A stretch of DNA of 19,179 bases from UBA6263 sp049305865 (lineage in GTDB: Bacteria; Patescibacteriota; Gracilibacteria; Absconditabacterales; Absconditicoccaceae): contig JBAQPP010000050.1 of assembly GCA_049305865.1 (NCBI GenBank), positions 1 through 19,179 on the forward strand, read 5' to 3'. The translations under genes and the position numbers were made by a program. Position 1 is the first letter of the stretch; each line of letters begins with the position of its first letter. Under the pieces are notes generated by a model, which did no database searches, was not told the DNA's origin, and worked only from the letters and a program-made list of their open reading frames with translations. Shown here one piece after another: positions 7,431 to 16,911 of the stretch.

Positions 7431-8627
7431 ATGAGCAAATATGGTAAAAGAGGTGTTTCTTCTAATAAATCAGAAGTTCACGCAGCAATTGCAAACTTAG
7501 ACAAAGGGATTTTTCCCAATGCTTTTTGCAAAGTACTACCAGATTTTTTTGGTGGTGACGAAAAATACTGTAACATCATACATGCAGATGGTGCAGGAAC
7601 AAAAGCAATACTTGCTTATCTTTACTGGAAAGAAACTGGAGATATTTCGGTTTTCAAAGGTATTGCACAAGACAGTATTGTAATGAACTTGGATGACCTA
7701 GTATGTATAGGAGCAGTCAATATCCCATTATTACTTTCTGGGACTATAGGAAGAAACAAATTCCTTATTCCTGGAGAAGTCATTGCAGAAATTATCAATG
7801 GAACAGAAGAATTTTTACAAACTCTCAGAGAACTGGGTATTCCAATTTATTCTGGGGGTGGTGAAACTGCTGATCTTGGAGACTCTATAAGGACACTTGT
7901 TGTAGATAATACTCTGACAGCAAGGATGTTAAGGCATGATATTGTATTACCAAACATCAAACCCGGTGATTTCATAGTAGGATTATCATCAACTGGACAA
8001 GCAAGCTATGAAAAAGAATACAACAGCAGCATGGGATCAAACGGATTAACCTCAGCTAGACATGATATTTTTTATCATAAATATGCTACAAAATATCCTG
8101 AAATCGTAGATCCACTCATGCCACCCGACCTTGTTTACAAAGGAAATCACGGAGTAGATTACAAAATTCCCAATATATATTGGCAGAATCAGAAAGAATA
8201 TAAGCCAGTTAATATAGGAAAATTAGTTCTTTCCCCGACAAGAACCTATGCTCCAGTAATTAAAACTGTATTAAACAACGTCGACCGCGCAAGGATAAGT
8301 GGAATAATTCATTGTTCCGGTGGAGGGCAAACTAAGGTAATGAAATTTGTTGATAATGTACAGATTATCAAAGACAATCTATTCCCTACTCCTCCTCTAT
8401 TCCAATTAATCCAGAAGGAAGCAGGGACAAGCTGGGAAGAAATGTTCCAGACCTATAATATGGGACATCGCATGGAAATTTACGTAAGTGAAGAGTCCGC
8501 AGCCGAACATATTATCGGCATATCAAAAAGCTTTAACATTGACGCACAAATTATTGGTCATGTTGATGATTACTATAAACAAAAGAAATTAACCATCATA
8601 CATGATGGACAAGAACTTACATATTAG
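7431..8627 (+). CDS. purM: Phosphoribosylformylglycinamidine cyclo-ligase (AIR synthetase), long Bacteroidetes-type
   Basis: Converts FGAM plus ATP to aminoimidazole ribonucleotide, step five of de novo purine synthesis. The 398-residue frame is intact under either code. It has the PurM ATP-grasp-like features: DKGIFPNAFCKV, HADGAGTKA, the glycine-rich YSGGGETADLGD, SPTRTYAPV, HCSGGGQTK and NMGHRMEIYV. This long form is closest, from memory, to PurM of Bacteroidetes rather than the ~345-residue E. coli type. It has no in-frame UGA: all 36 Gly codons are GGN, while its flanking genes use UGA heavily, and it looks visibly richer in G+C. Both point to recent transfer from a standard-code donor. 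No other pur gene is in the window, so whether it works in a pathway or in salvage is open. A 10-bp terminator follows. Confidence 0.96.
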   Translation: MSKYGKRGVSSNKSEVHAAIANLDKGIFPNAFCKVLPDFFGGDEKYCNIIHADGAGTKAILAYLYWKETGDISVFKGIAQDSIVMNLDDLVCIGAVNIPLLLSGTIGRNKFLIPGEVIAEIINGTEEFLQTLRELGIPIYSGGGETADLGDSIRTLVVDNTLTARMLRHDIVLPNIKPGDFIVGLSSTGQASYEKEYNSSMGSNGLTSARHDIFYHKYATKYPEIVDPLMPPDLVYKGNHGVDYKIPNIYWQNQKEYKPVNIGKLVLSPTRTYAPVIKTVLNNVDRARISGIIHCSGGGQTKVMKFVDNVQIIKDNLFPTPPLFQLIQKEAGTSWEEMFQTYNMGHRMEIYVSEESAAEHIIGISKSFNIDAQIIGHVDDYYKQKKLTIIHDGQELTY

Positions 8628-8642
8628 TAAGTTCAATCAATT

Positions 8643-8677
8643 AAAAAGTATCTGGTTTTTTATCGGATACTTTTTTT
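8643..8677. terminator. Bidirectional terminator between purM and glycosidase gene
   Basis: AAAAAGTATC (8643-8652) pairs perfectly with GATACTTTTT (8666-8675), with a 13-base loop and seven T on the plus strand. The minus strand likewise sees a T-run after the stem. It serves both convergent genes and overlaps the minus-strand stop codon (8676-8678). Confidence 0.88.
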
Positions 8678-9719
8678 ATAATTTATCGACCGTATAAGCT
8701 CTTATAAGTATTTCATGGAAAACAGCTTTTTTTGCCATATCATATTTATCAGATGAAAACATTCCACGGATCAATGCTATGACTTTCCATTTATAACTAC
8801 TTCAATACTGCTTCACTATAGACTTGATAATTTTATCCAACTTATCTACAAATTTTCGATCTTCATTATTTAAGTTATATTGTATATCTGGTTGGTAAGC
8901 TTGTTTTTCAGGCGGCGTAACAGAAGTAAGTTTTATATATTTTTCTCTTGTAAGTACTACAAATGCATCCATAATATTTCTCCTATCTCCCCTATCCAAT
9001 ACCAGTCAAGAATAAACCATTCACAGACTAGCTCATGCATCTAAATTAATAGCATTTCGACATCAAAGATTCTTTTTTATAAATGCAGGTAATTTCCATA
9101 AATTTATTCATCATACAACTCACATATATATAGTGCTATTATCTTGAGTAGCACATATAAACGACTTATTCCCAGCCGTTTCCATTTTCTTATCTACATA
9201 ATTTGTAAATCATATTACAACATCTTCTCAACTATCAAGTAAAACAGGAAAATTACCAAGTCAAAAATACAAATCATTTTGTTTGTCTTTATTTACATTG
9301 CTCCGATATCATACATCATGAAGTCAAAAATTATTTTGAACTAATAACGGTTCTCAATTTTTATCAAATCCAAAAATCGCTCTTATACTAGTATCCGGCC
9401 GGAATCTACTATAATCCTTAGCATTTCACATATATACTCTTTCAGAAATAGTATGAGTTACTCAGTCACAATAACCGTAATCTTTGGGACAAAAATAAAC
9501 TCCGTTTACTGCAGCATCTCATCAAACTTTCTTAGTAAGATTTTCTAGAGTATCTCAGCCATCATTAGCTACAGAACTCACAACATAATCTTGTCAATCA
9601 AGAACAACCTTTATAACTCTGATTGGCAATCATCACCTATTCTCTATTAACAATTCTCTATATCCAAAAGCACTTCAAAAAAGAGACAAAAAACTAATTA
9701 TTAACAATATCTTTTTCAT
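8676..9719 (-). CDS. Exported phosphodiester glycosidase-like (NAGPA/DUF2233) protein
   Basis: 347-residue secreted protein. The signal peptide is MKKILLIISFLSLFGSAFG. The mature part resembles the phosphodiester glycosidase family (NAGPA domain, DUF2233), which cleaves N-acetylglucosamine phosphodiesters and appears in exopolysaccharide gene sets. Landmarks are GGDAAVNGVYFCP (NG at 72-73), then RAIFGFDKNGEPLL, then CRNAINLDAGASLGMVYSG, corresponding to the family's A-x-N-G-x-(F/Y)-F and N-x-x-x-L-D-x-G-x-S motifs. The C-terminal ~80 residues are a Lys-rich extension with no obvious family. Many glycines are UGA. It lies 55 bases downstream of mutL on the same strand, possibly a read-through unit. 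Possible substrates are the organism's own wall or host glycans; nothing here chooses between them. Confidence 0.78.
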
Positions 9720-9774
9720 AATTTTCAAATCAATAATCTAAATAAAATCTAGAATTCAATATATAGTGTTTAAA

Positions 9775-11526
9775 CTATCTATCAAACATTTTGTCTATAT
9801 TTTTCTTCTCTACCTGTACAAAAAAAGTCCTTCAATGTTGGCATACAAACATACCTTCAATATTTTCAAATCAGTCTTTAATCAAATTCATCATCTGTTG
9901 CATAGATAATCTATATCATGCCTTTATAGATGTTTTACAAGCTTTGGTAGCAAATATTCAGTCTAAAATATTATCATAAGTAATTTTTTTAAGATACAAA
10001 ACATGATTCAAAAGTTTTGTCAAATCTACAGGATAAATTACAAAAATCTTGGGGACAGCATATATTACAACAACGTTTTCACTTATTAAAGAGATATCAA
10101 ATCAAAGATTACCTAATTGAGATATCTTATCATCCAAATCAGGTATGTTTACAACATCAAATTTTAATGGCTGTAAAAGTATTTCAGGATTTAAATTTTT
10201 TTCTTTTTTTATTTTTTCAAAAGATATTCTCTCCGCTAGGGCATGTTGATCTATATAGTATACACTATCCTTTGATTCAAGGACAATATAACTATTCCAC
10301 ATCTGTCCAACCAACTTGTACTCTCCTATAAATTCATTTTCAAATAATTTTTCTTCTTCAAAATCCATAAATCAAGATCAATGGACATTAAAACTTGAAA
10401 TTTCGCTGGGAAATATCAAGCTTTCTTGAGTAAATTCATCTGCATTATTATTAGTTCTATTATCTCCAACTACCAAATTAAATTCTGATCACTTTCCAAT
10501 ATCTGGCTTCTTGAAATCTATGTTTACACTAGCTATTTTATTTCATCATAAAGTAGTCTTTACGCTCGTATAGATTATTTCAAAAATTTTTCTCGAATCT
10601 CGAAACTTTACCTGAAGCTTACTAGGATGGACATTCACATCCACCATATCAGGTTTAATTTCCAATATCAGTATAGCAAGAGGATATTCACCAGGCATTA
10701 TTTGTCTATAGTAAGCATCCATTAGTGCTTTTTTTATTATCTTATCTTCTATTGGTCTAGAATTTACATAAATCTTTATATTTTCTGCAGATCCAAAACG
10801 CAAACTAGAATCGGATATTACTCACCAAAGATTTACATTCTCATCCTTATAATTTATATCCAATAAGTTTTTAGATCGATCTTTTTTATATATATCTGTT
10901 ATTCTAGCCAATAATCATTCTTGTGGTAATAAATCAAAAACGACCTTATCATTTTTCTTCAATACAAAGTGCTTATCATAATGTCGCAACGCAACATCAA
11001 CAAAGTAATTATAACAATAGTAAAATTCAGTTTGAGCTGATTTTAAAAATTTTTGTCTAGCGGGGACATTATAAAAAATATCCTCTATACTTACAAAAGT
11101 TCAATGTTCAAATCCAACTGGCATATTTTTGACTATATTTTCTGATCCTCTCCTTATTAGTTTTGTTCATATTTCACTATAGGCCGTTTTAGAAATTACA
11201 GTTGTTTTACTTACTTCTGCAATACTAGCCAAAGCCTCTCATCTAAATCAGTAATTTTTTATATTAAACAAATCATCTTCACTATTTATTTTAGATGTAG
11301 CATATCTTTCAAGAAGCAAATCCATATCAGAAAGCTCTATACCACTTCAATCATCTTCTATACTAATAAGACTTTTTCATCAATCATTTATAGAAATCAC
11401 AATATTTTGAGCTCAGGCATCCAGACTATTTTCTACCAACTCTTTAATTACAGAAGCCGGCCTCTGAACTATTTCTCAAGCTTTTAATCTATTTATTATA
11501 TAATCTGGTAGTTTGTGTATCGCCAT
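9775..11526 (-). CDS. mutL: DNA mismatch repair protein MutL (endonuclease type)
   Basis: GHKL ATPase that links mismatch recognition by MutS to strand nicking or excision. Its 583 residues have the usual layout. The N-terminal ATPase includes AGEIVQRPASVIKELVENSLDAGA (Glu32, Asn33; the Gly of DAGA is UGA), DDGSGI and YGFRGEALASI. The transducer domain includes FYNVPARQKF and VDVNVHPSK. A Ser/Asn-rich linker leads to the C-terminal dimerisation/nuclease domain. That domain carries DQHALAERISFE at 426-437, which exactly fits DQHA(x)2E(x)4E, the metal-binding nicking motif of MutL proteins in bacteria lacking MutH. The other zinc/metal motifs are variant: ACKTS (Cys530) and CQHGRT (Cys562) instead of CPHGRP. 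It starts at 11526, with no Shine-Dalgarno, and is divergent from 11655. mutS is not in the window. Confidence 0.96.
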
Positions 11527-11654
11527 TTAAATGATTAACAACTAATAACTAATAGCTAACAACTAGTAGCTAAATACTTTTATAATTTTCCCTTGAATTT
11601 TCAACCAAGAATAACAAAAGATACAGACAAGTAATTAATAAATTAATAATACAA
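11527..11654. other. mutL divergent spacer with degenerate AACTA repeats
   Basis: About 37 bases at 11537-11573 repeat AACTA/TAGCTAA-like units imperfectly (AACAACTAATAACTAATAGC and onward). The rest is AT-rich with no convincing promoter pair. Confidence 0.4.
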
Positions 11655-12065
11655 ATGATTAAAGTAATCAGATTTATACAAAAATACTCTACGCAACTCA
11701 AATATTGATTATTGTTTGCTGTAATTTTTTTAATGATATTCGCAATCAGATCATATTTAAACAATATTGCTATTTTAGATGCTATAGATTGAGTAGAAAA
11801 TGAAAAACTAGCAAAAACAGATGAAATCAATTTTACACAAAATTTTTTGATAAAATATTTATGATCAGATTATGCAGATTATTTCTTAGCACATGAAAAT
11901 AGCATATTATATAAAAATGAGTATATACTAAGATTAGATATGAATATCCAGCAGAAAGACTTGACTTGAAATATCAATACTTGAAACCAGATCACATGAA
12001 AAAATATGAATTCTCAACAATCATGGAAAGATTTTTTATGAAAAAAATTGAAAGAAGTAAAATAA
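11655..12065 (+). CDS. Small single-pass membrane protein, possibly FtsB/DivIC-like
   Basis: 136-residue protein with a short basic N-terminus, one membrane helix at about residues 18-31 (LLFAVIFLMIFAI) and an exposed polar domain. The layout and the segment FLIKYLGSDYADYFLAHENSILYKNEYILRL (split here in meaning, not in sequence) recall the tail of FtsB/DivIC-type division proteins, but there is no clear Leu-zipper coiled coil, so I do not assign a function. The C-terminal 30 residues are Asn/Gln/Lys-rich. UGA is read as Gly at six sites, such as KYGLLF and YLGSDY. It is first in the plus-strand run that continues with the FKBP lipoprotein and nrdR. The upstream 128 bases are AT-rich, with degenerate AACTA-type repeats at about 11537-11573. 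Confidence 0.8.
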
Positions 12066-12135
12066 GTTAAAATTGAAATCTCCACTTAAATACTTATACA
12101 AATATATATAACTTTAATTATTTAACAATTTTTTC

Positions 12136-12630
12136 ATGTTTAAAAAAATTATTCTAATAGCTGTTATATTCTTTTCAATAATATTATTATGATGTTGAAG
12201 TTGAAAAAACACAGTACAGATATGAGATAAAGTAACTTTAACATATTCAATAAATTTTGAAGACTGAAGTGTTTTCAATACAGCATCGACAATAGAAACT
12301 AATATTTGAGACTGAGCTATAGTTAAATGAGTAGAAGAATCTATAATATGACTCAAAAGCTGAGATAAAAAAGAAATATTAGTCGCTCCAGAAAATTGAT
12401 ACTGAAAAAATTATGATGCTGCAAAAGTACAAAAAATTACAAAAATGATTTTTGATAGAATGTGATTAAAACCAGAAATATGAAAATCATACAAAATATG
12501 AGATCTAGAAGGTATCATAAAATCAACACAGTGAAGCTGAGACTTCCAAGTATTTATGTTAGATACCAATCCAAGAAATACATATGAAAATTTAATCTTT
12601 AAAATAAAAATAGATAAGATAACTAAGTAA
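12136..12630 (+). CDS. FKBP-type (SlyD-like) peptidyl-prolyl isomerase lipoprotein
   Basis: 164-residue predicted lipoprotein. The lipobox is LLGC with Cys20 as the lipidation site; both Gly19 and Gly21 are UGA, so standard-code annotation would hide the signal. The mature part is an FKBP domain of the SlyD type: VQIGDKVTLTYSINFEDGSVFNT, DGAIVKGVEESIIGLKSGDKKEILVAPENGYG, then the inserted flap (YDAAKVQKITKMIF) that gives SlyD its chaperone activity, then a C-terminal strand LIFKIKIDKITK. It would fold or isomerise prolines in exported proteins outside the membrane. The start at 12136 gives a good signal peptide. It lies 70 bases after the membrane protein gene and 45 before the 728-residue gene. 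Confidence 0.9.
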
Positions 12631-12643
12631 TAATTTATTTTCA

Positions 12644-12653
12644 CGTTTAAACG
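12644..12653. repeat. Palindrome CGTTTAAACG in a CGTT-rich spacer
   Basis: A 10-bp perfect palindrome followed by further AACG/CAACG steps up to 12669, in the spacer before the 728-residue gene. This is unusually CpG-containing for the region and could be an operator or the remnant of a repeat. Confidence 0.4.
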
Positions 12654-12675
12654 TTTTAACGCTTCAACGATATTT

Positions 12676-14862
12676 ATGCAGCTTTTTAAAAGAATATTGC
12701 TTTCATTGTTTCCAGATGAAATGATGGCAAACAATATCAATCCTGCAAGTATGTTTATATCTTTTATATCGACAAAAGAATTTTTTTCAGTAATAAATAG
12801 AAAAATAATAGAAAATTATAAATTAAATTTATTCGATATAGCCATAGATCCATTCGAATTCAAAATATGATTTTGAGAAAAACAAAATTTCAAACCAAAA
12901 GATATCGATGCATACTATTGATATTGTTGAACAGCAAACATGAACGGCTATAGATTTCTAAATCCATCAAATACTGCAAATACAATTGCGCTTGTATCTA
13001 GCATCTATACCAAAGATATATTTTCAAAATATCCCGATGATTATCATATAAATTTTTTATATGCTATATACTTGTTAACATTTGTGTTTTTAGCAAGGAT
13101 AAAAATATTTCCAAAAAATAATAAACAAGAGGATTATAATCGATTTATAGAAGTATTCTTTTCATTTTACAGATTTGTATTTGAACAAACTTGAAAAAAT
13201 ATAGATGAAAATATATTTAAAAATATACAAAAAGAACTATTGGGTCAGATTGAAATATTTTTTATGATGTTTTATTACTATCAAAAAATAAATTCATTAC
13301 TATATAGTAGCCAAGTATCTCCAAATGACTTTTACTGACGAATATTTTATGATGAACTGAGAGACACTGAAATAAAAGATAATATATCAAAATTTATACA
13401 ATCCAGCAAAACACAGACTATAAACCCAATATTTTGACAAATAGAAAAAAATATATTGCAATATATACTCCCAGCTGACGTACTCTTAAAATACTTGTTC
13501 TTAGAAAATAATATGAATCTTATAATAGAAAATATAGTATCCAAACTACGAGATAAAAAAATATTAAGCGAACATCTCAAAACATTTCGTAAAGATTGAA
13601 AAGGATTAGAAAAATTACTGATATATTTAACAGATTATAAACATTTTAAAAAAAATTTCTTTGTCGGGGTACAAAAATATATAGTAACAATATTTAGAAA
13701 TAATAAAAATCTAGGATTCGACGAAGAAATAGAAGAATTTATGTCATCAATATGAGAAGACATAGAAAATGTAGAAAGTTTCAAGATACCAGAAAGAATA
13801 AAGAAAGAATCTAGAATAATGGAAAAAATATTAAATTTTTATATCACATTTATATGATGATTCTGGATATCTAGGTGAGATAGTTTTTTTGTGAAAATGT
13901 TTAGAAAAAATATAATTACAAATTTCCTAGATAAAGATACATCAGACAATGAAACATCTTTATATTATTATGGCACACTACTCTATCAATATGGTAAAAA
14001 TGTATTTTATTACAAATATACAACAGATAACCTCAGGCAGTGAAAACAAAAGTTTTTTCTACCATACAAAAGCGATAATAAGAAAATATATTCTAATATG
14101 TGTATACTAAAATTATTCGATGAAAATTTTATATGATGATTCCTTCAAGATATAAATCCCAAAGATATAAAGATATATGTCAAAAACAAACAGATAATAG
14201 ATGATTTTAAATTAATTTTTGGTAAAGAGATATCTTCCATAGTCAAAAAAGATTGAAAAGAATTTATAAATAAAATTTATTCTAATTTTGGTTCATTACT
14301 TCACAATTGAAAAGAATTTATAGAATTAATACAAAATAATATAAAAGATGAAGATATCATACACATCAAAGAAAATCTATATTGTTTTGACTTCTGGCTT
14401 TTACAAGATCTTTATAAAGAAATTATAAGTAAAAAAATAAACCTTAAAAAAACATATTCTGATACAGTAATATTATGAATATTCTTTAATATTAGAGAGA
14501 CACTTTTTGGATTATTACTTTATGTAAAGTTTTTGGAGAAACAAAATAAAAAAAATAACATAGAAAGTCTCATAAAAATATATATACAAGATATCATAAA
14601 TATACAGACACAACATAAACAAGTATTGGAAAACATAATAAATTGATTATTAGATAAGTTTTGAATCATATTAGAGAAACGAATATCAATAGACGATAAT
14701 AAAGAAGTTTTTGAATTATTGTGAAGTAATCGGATAAAATTTATAGAAAATAAAGTTCCAGAAGATATTGTAAAATCTATAAGTTGAGAAGATATAATAC
14801 GATTCAAATGATTCTTAAAAAATATAAACTACTACAACAAGAGGTTTATAATGCCAAACTAA
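12676..14862 (+). CDS. Large cytoplasmic protein of unknown function
   Basis: 728 residues, read through about 24 UGA codons as Gly and ending in TAA. I recognise no family. It has no signal peptide and no lipobox. Most of it is Lys/Ile/Asn/Phe-rich and predicted helical. One stretch near residues 123-140 (NFLYAIYLLTFVFLARIKIF) is hydrophobic enough to be a single membrane segment but sits in the middle of a charged protein. Tyr- and Phe-rich runs such as YYYGTLLYQYG recur. It lies between the FKBP lipoprotein and nrdR on the same strand, 45 and 40 bases away, so it is probably co-transcribed with them. Its length and lack of homology resemble lineage-specific genes. The length argues for a real gene: only the UGA codons interrupt this frame under the standard code. 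Confidence 0.8.
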
Positions 14863-14880
14863 TAAATAATTATGAATTTT

Positions 14881-14901
14881 AAATTATAAATTATAAATTA
14901 T
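14881..14901. repeat. Three tandem AAATTAT heptamers before nrdR
   Basis: Exact triple repeat of AAATTAT ending 1 base before the nrdR ATG. It occupies the place of a ribosome binding site. It may be slipped-strand DNA or a simple AT leader. Confidence 0.7.
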
Positions 14902-14902
14902 A

Positions 14903-15337
14903 ATGAAATGTTCTAAATGCCAAAACATGGATACAAAAGTAATAGATTCTAGAATAGTTGAAGATTGACAAGTCATCAGACGTAGAAGAGAATGTGAATT
15001 TTGTAATCACAGATTTACTACATTTGAAAAAAGATGAATAACAGAATTAACTATAGTAAAAAATGATTGAACAAAACAGATGTATGATAGACAAAAAATC
15101 AAAAGATGATTAATGTTAGCTTTTGCAAAAAGAAGAATAGATCACGAAATGATGGAAAATATAATTAACAATTTGGAAATTAAACGACAAAACGAATGAA
15201 ACGAAATCGAATCAAAAAAAATATGAGAAGATATATTGCAAGAACTAAAAGAAATCGATCCAGTAGCTTTTGTTAGATTTGCATCAGTCTATAAATCGTT
15301 TGAAAGTTTAGAAGATTTCAAAAACTTCATAGGATAG
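14903..15337 (+). CDS. nrdR: Ribonucleotide reductase regulator NrdR
   Basis: ATP/dATP-sensing repressor of ribonucleotide reductase genes. Its 144 residues match the family length. The N-terminal zinc ribbon has Cys3, Cys6, Cys31 and Cys34 (MKCSKC ... RRRRECEFC), with the strongly conserved DGQVIRRRREC motif whose Gly22 is UGA, then HRFTTFE. The ATP-cone follows (ELTIVKNDGTKQMYDRQKIKRGL) and the family tail ends DPVAFVRFASVYKSFESLEDF. No nrd genes are in the window, so its targets lie elsewhere, and I saw no NrdR box here. The start at 14903 is required to keep Cys3. It is followed by a terminator at 15352-15385 and is convergent with the 128-residue gene, 3 bases between stops. Confidence 0.96.
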
Positions 15338-15340
15338 GTT

Positions 15341-15727
15341 TTATATTATACAAAGCTGACTGTTGATCATAGTCAGTTTTTTTTTAATTTCATCTATTTC
15401 TTTATTTGAAAATTTTCGTCAGATATCAACTAGTGACACAATAAATAAAGTGTCAGCAATATCCTGACCATCGACAGATAAAGAATCTAAATCGAACCCG
15501 ACCTGACTAATATCTAATCATCATTCAATATCTCATATTTTAACAAAATCTTCCAAACTTATTTTATGATCCAAAAAATCATTATATACTTCAAAAACAA
15601 AACCATGTTTATGTCTAGTTTTAATTCTTTTGTGTTGTTTCTTTTCAATCTGTTTAGCAGTATCCATATAATATTGCTTATCTTCTATATTTAATAAATC
15701 AAGTAACAATTCAAATTGGTCTATCAT
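15341..15727 (-). CDS. Small protein of unknown function
   Basis: 128-residue soluble protein with no signal peptide and no recognised domain. The first 64 residues are helical and charged (MIDQFELLLDLLNIEDKQYY). After one UGA the chain continues with DIEGGLDISQVG, a Val/Asp-rich segment (DLDSLSVDGQDIADTLFIVS) and a Lys-rich tail. It lies 3 bases after the SufD-like gene and so is very likely its co-transcribed partner; a role in Fe-S work is only suggested by position. The nrdR terminator is encoded in its last 15 codons. Confidence 0.75.
15352..15385 (+). terminator. Terminator of nrdR
   Basis: AAAGCTGACT pairs with AGTCAGTTTT (one G-U) around a 9-base loop, then a 9-T run (15377-15385). 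The whole stem lies inside the 3' coding end of the convergent gene at 15341-15727. Confidence 0.85.
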
Positions 15728-15730
15728 ATA

Positions 15731-16372
15731 TTATAATAAATAATCTAAAATCATATTCTCAATCTCATCTTTTTCACCTTCTCAGATATCAAATTTTTCC
15801 AAAATATAATCTATATATCATTTGATAATAATTTGTTTTGATTTTTTATCAGATAGTCATTTTGACATCATATAAAATAATTTTTCACTGTCCAACTTTT
15901 GTATTCTAGCACCATGTCATGCGGAAACATCATTTGAAGATACATTAAGTATAGGTAATGTATTCACTCTTATTTTTTCTCATAGTATAATATTTTCTTC
16001 CAATAGATGTCAGTTGACTGATTTTATTCATTTTTGTATATCTATATTTCATTTTACCTTGATAATTGCCTCATTCCCCATCAAAGAAAGTAGATATACA
16101 TCTGCATTTGATCAACTATTTTTAAGATCTATAGATATATTTCAGATTATTTCTTCTTTATTTTTAGAAAAAAATATCCCATAGATTTCAAATTTAGCTC
16201 AATCTCCAGAAGAAATAAAATCTAGATCAATATTAGATCAACGAGATATTACAAGATATTTCACATTTGAATCAGATTCCAAAACAATCTTTTTATTTAG
16301 TTTATCTCCAAAATTTCTATCAATAATCTGATTATTTTCTCATGTATGTATCAAAATATAATTTTCTTTCAT
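15731..16372 (-). CDS. Short SufB/SufD-family Fe-S assembly protein
   Basis: 213 residues carrying the C-terminal beta-helix core of SufB/SufD, about half the usual ~420-480. The family signature is clear: NDVSAGHGARIQKLDSEKLFYMMSKGL (A-x-H-x-A at 151-155, His153, then LFY-x-M-S-(R/K)-G), matching the region where SufB and SufD meet and where the cluster is built. The N-terminal helical domain is absent, and an ATG at 16372 with no longer in-frame extension fits a complete short gene rather than a fragment. UGA encodes most of its glycines. No sufC, sufS or sufB partner is visible. It is the middle gene of a three-gene minus-strand run, 20 bases after the membrane protein and 3 before the unknown protein. 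Naming it sufD or sufB would go beyond the evidence. Confidence 0.82.
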
Positions 16373-16392
16373 GAACATCATTAACTATAAAT

Positions 16393-16821
16393 TTAATTTC
16401 AAGTACTTACAAAACCAAAACTTCAAGATCACTCTACACTTCAAGAAAAGTTACCTACCAAACTATCATTTAAATCACTTTCTAGTTGTGGATCATACGC
16501 ATTCAATCAAGTTCCTTCTTGCATTATACTTCATGAATCCAACAAACCTCATGTTAAGCTATTTTGATCCAATTCTTCTCATTGTGATACCATAGCTCAC
16601 GATATCTCCTGGGATGAATAAAAAATATCAGTTAAAGTATGCGGTTCCAATATATTTATTTCAGCTGATACTACTTGCCAATCTCTAGAATTTAAATATT
16701 CAAAATAGTTAACTAGTCATCAGTTTTTTATCATTCATATAAGGAGAAAATAGATAATAATAATAATCAAAGCCCACAAAATATTTTTAACCAAACGTCA
16801 CAAATATATAAGAAATTTCAT
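16393..16821 (-). CDS. Single-pass membrane protein, secreted tail
   Basis: 142 residues: a basic start (MKFLIYLGRLVKN), one membrane helix at about residues 14-30 (ILWALIIIIIYFLLIGM) and an outward Ser/Gly/Asp-rich tail of low complexity (GGLLDSGSIMQEGTG, SGSVEGSGSFG). No family recognised. UGA codons supply nearly all the glycines; under the standard code the frame would be cut from codon 8 on. It heads the run with the SufD-like gene, 20 bases downstream. It is divergent from the surface-protein gene across 151 bases. The pairing of a membrane/surface peptide with a SufD core is unusual. Confidence 0.75.
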
Positions 16822-16911
16822 TCTTGAAATTTTATAAAATAAAGCTAAAAGAATATATATATTAAAGCTAGATTATCAACAAAATAGTACAACAAAAAAA
16901 TATAAAAAGGT

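Noticed and set aside
7431..8627. purM as assembly contamination
   Set aside because: It lies between code-25 genes with normal spacing and shares a bidirectional terminator with the minus-strand gene. Not fully excluded without read data.
11655..12065. Firm naming of this gene as ftsB or divIC
   Set aside because: Topology fits but the coiled coil after the membrane helix is poor and no division genes are adjacent.
11570..12740. Minus-strand open frames opposite the membrane protein, FKBP and 728-residue genes
   Set aside because: They lie antisense to genes with clear domains or length support, and have no start context or family resemblance.
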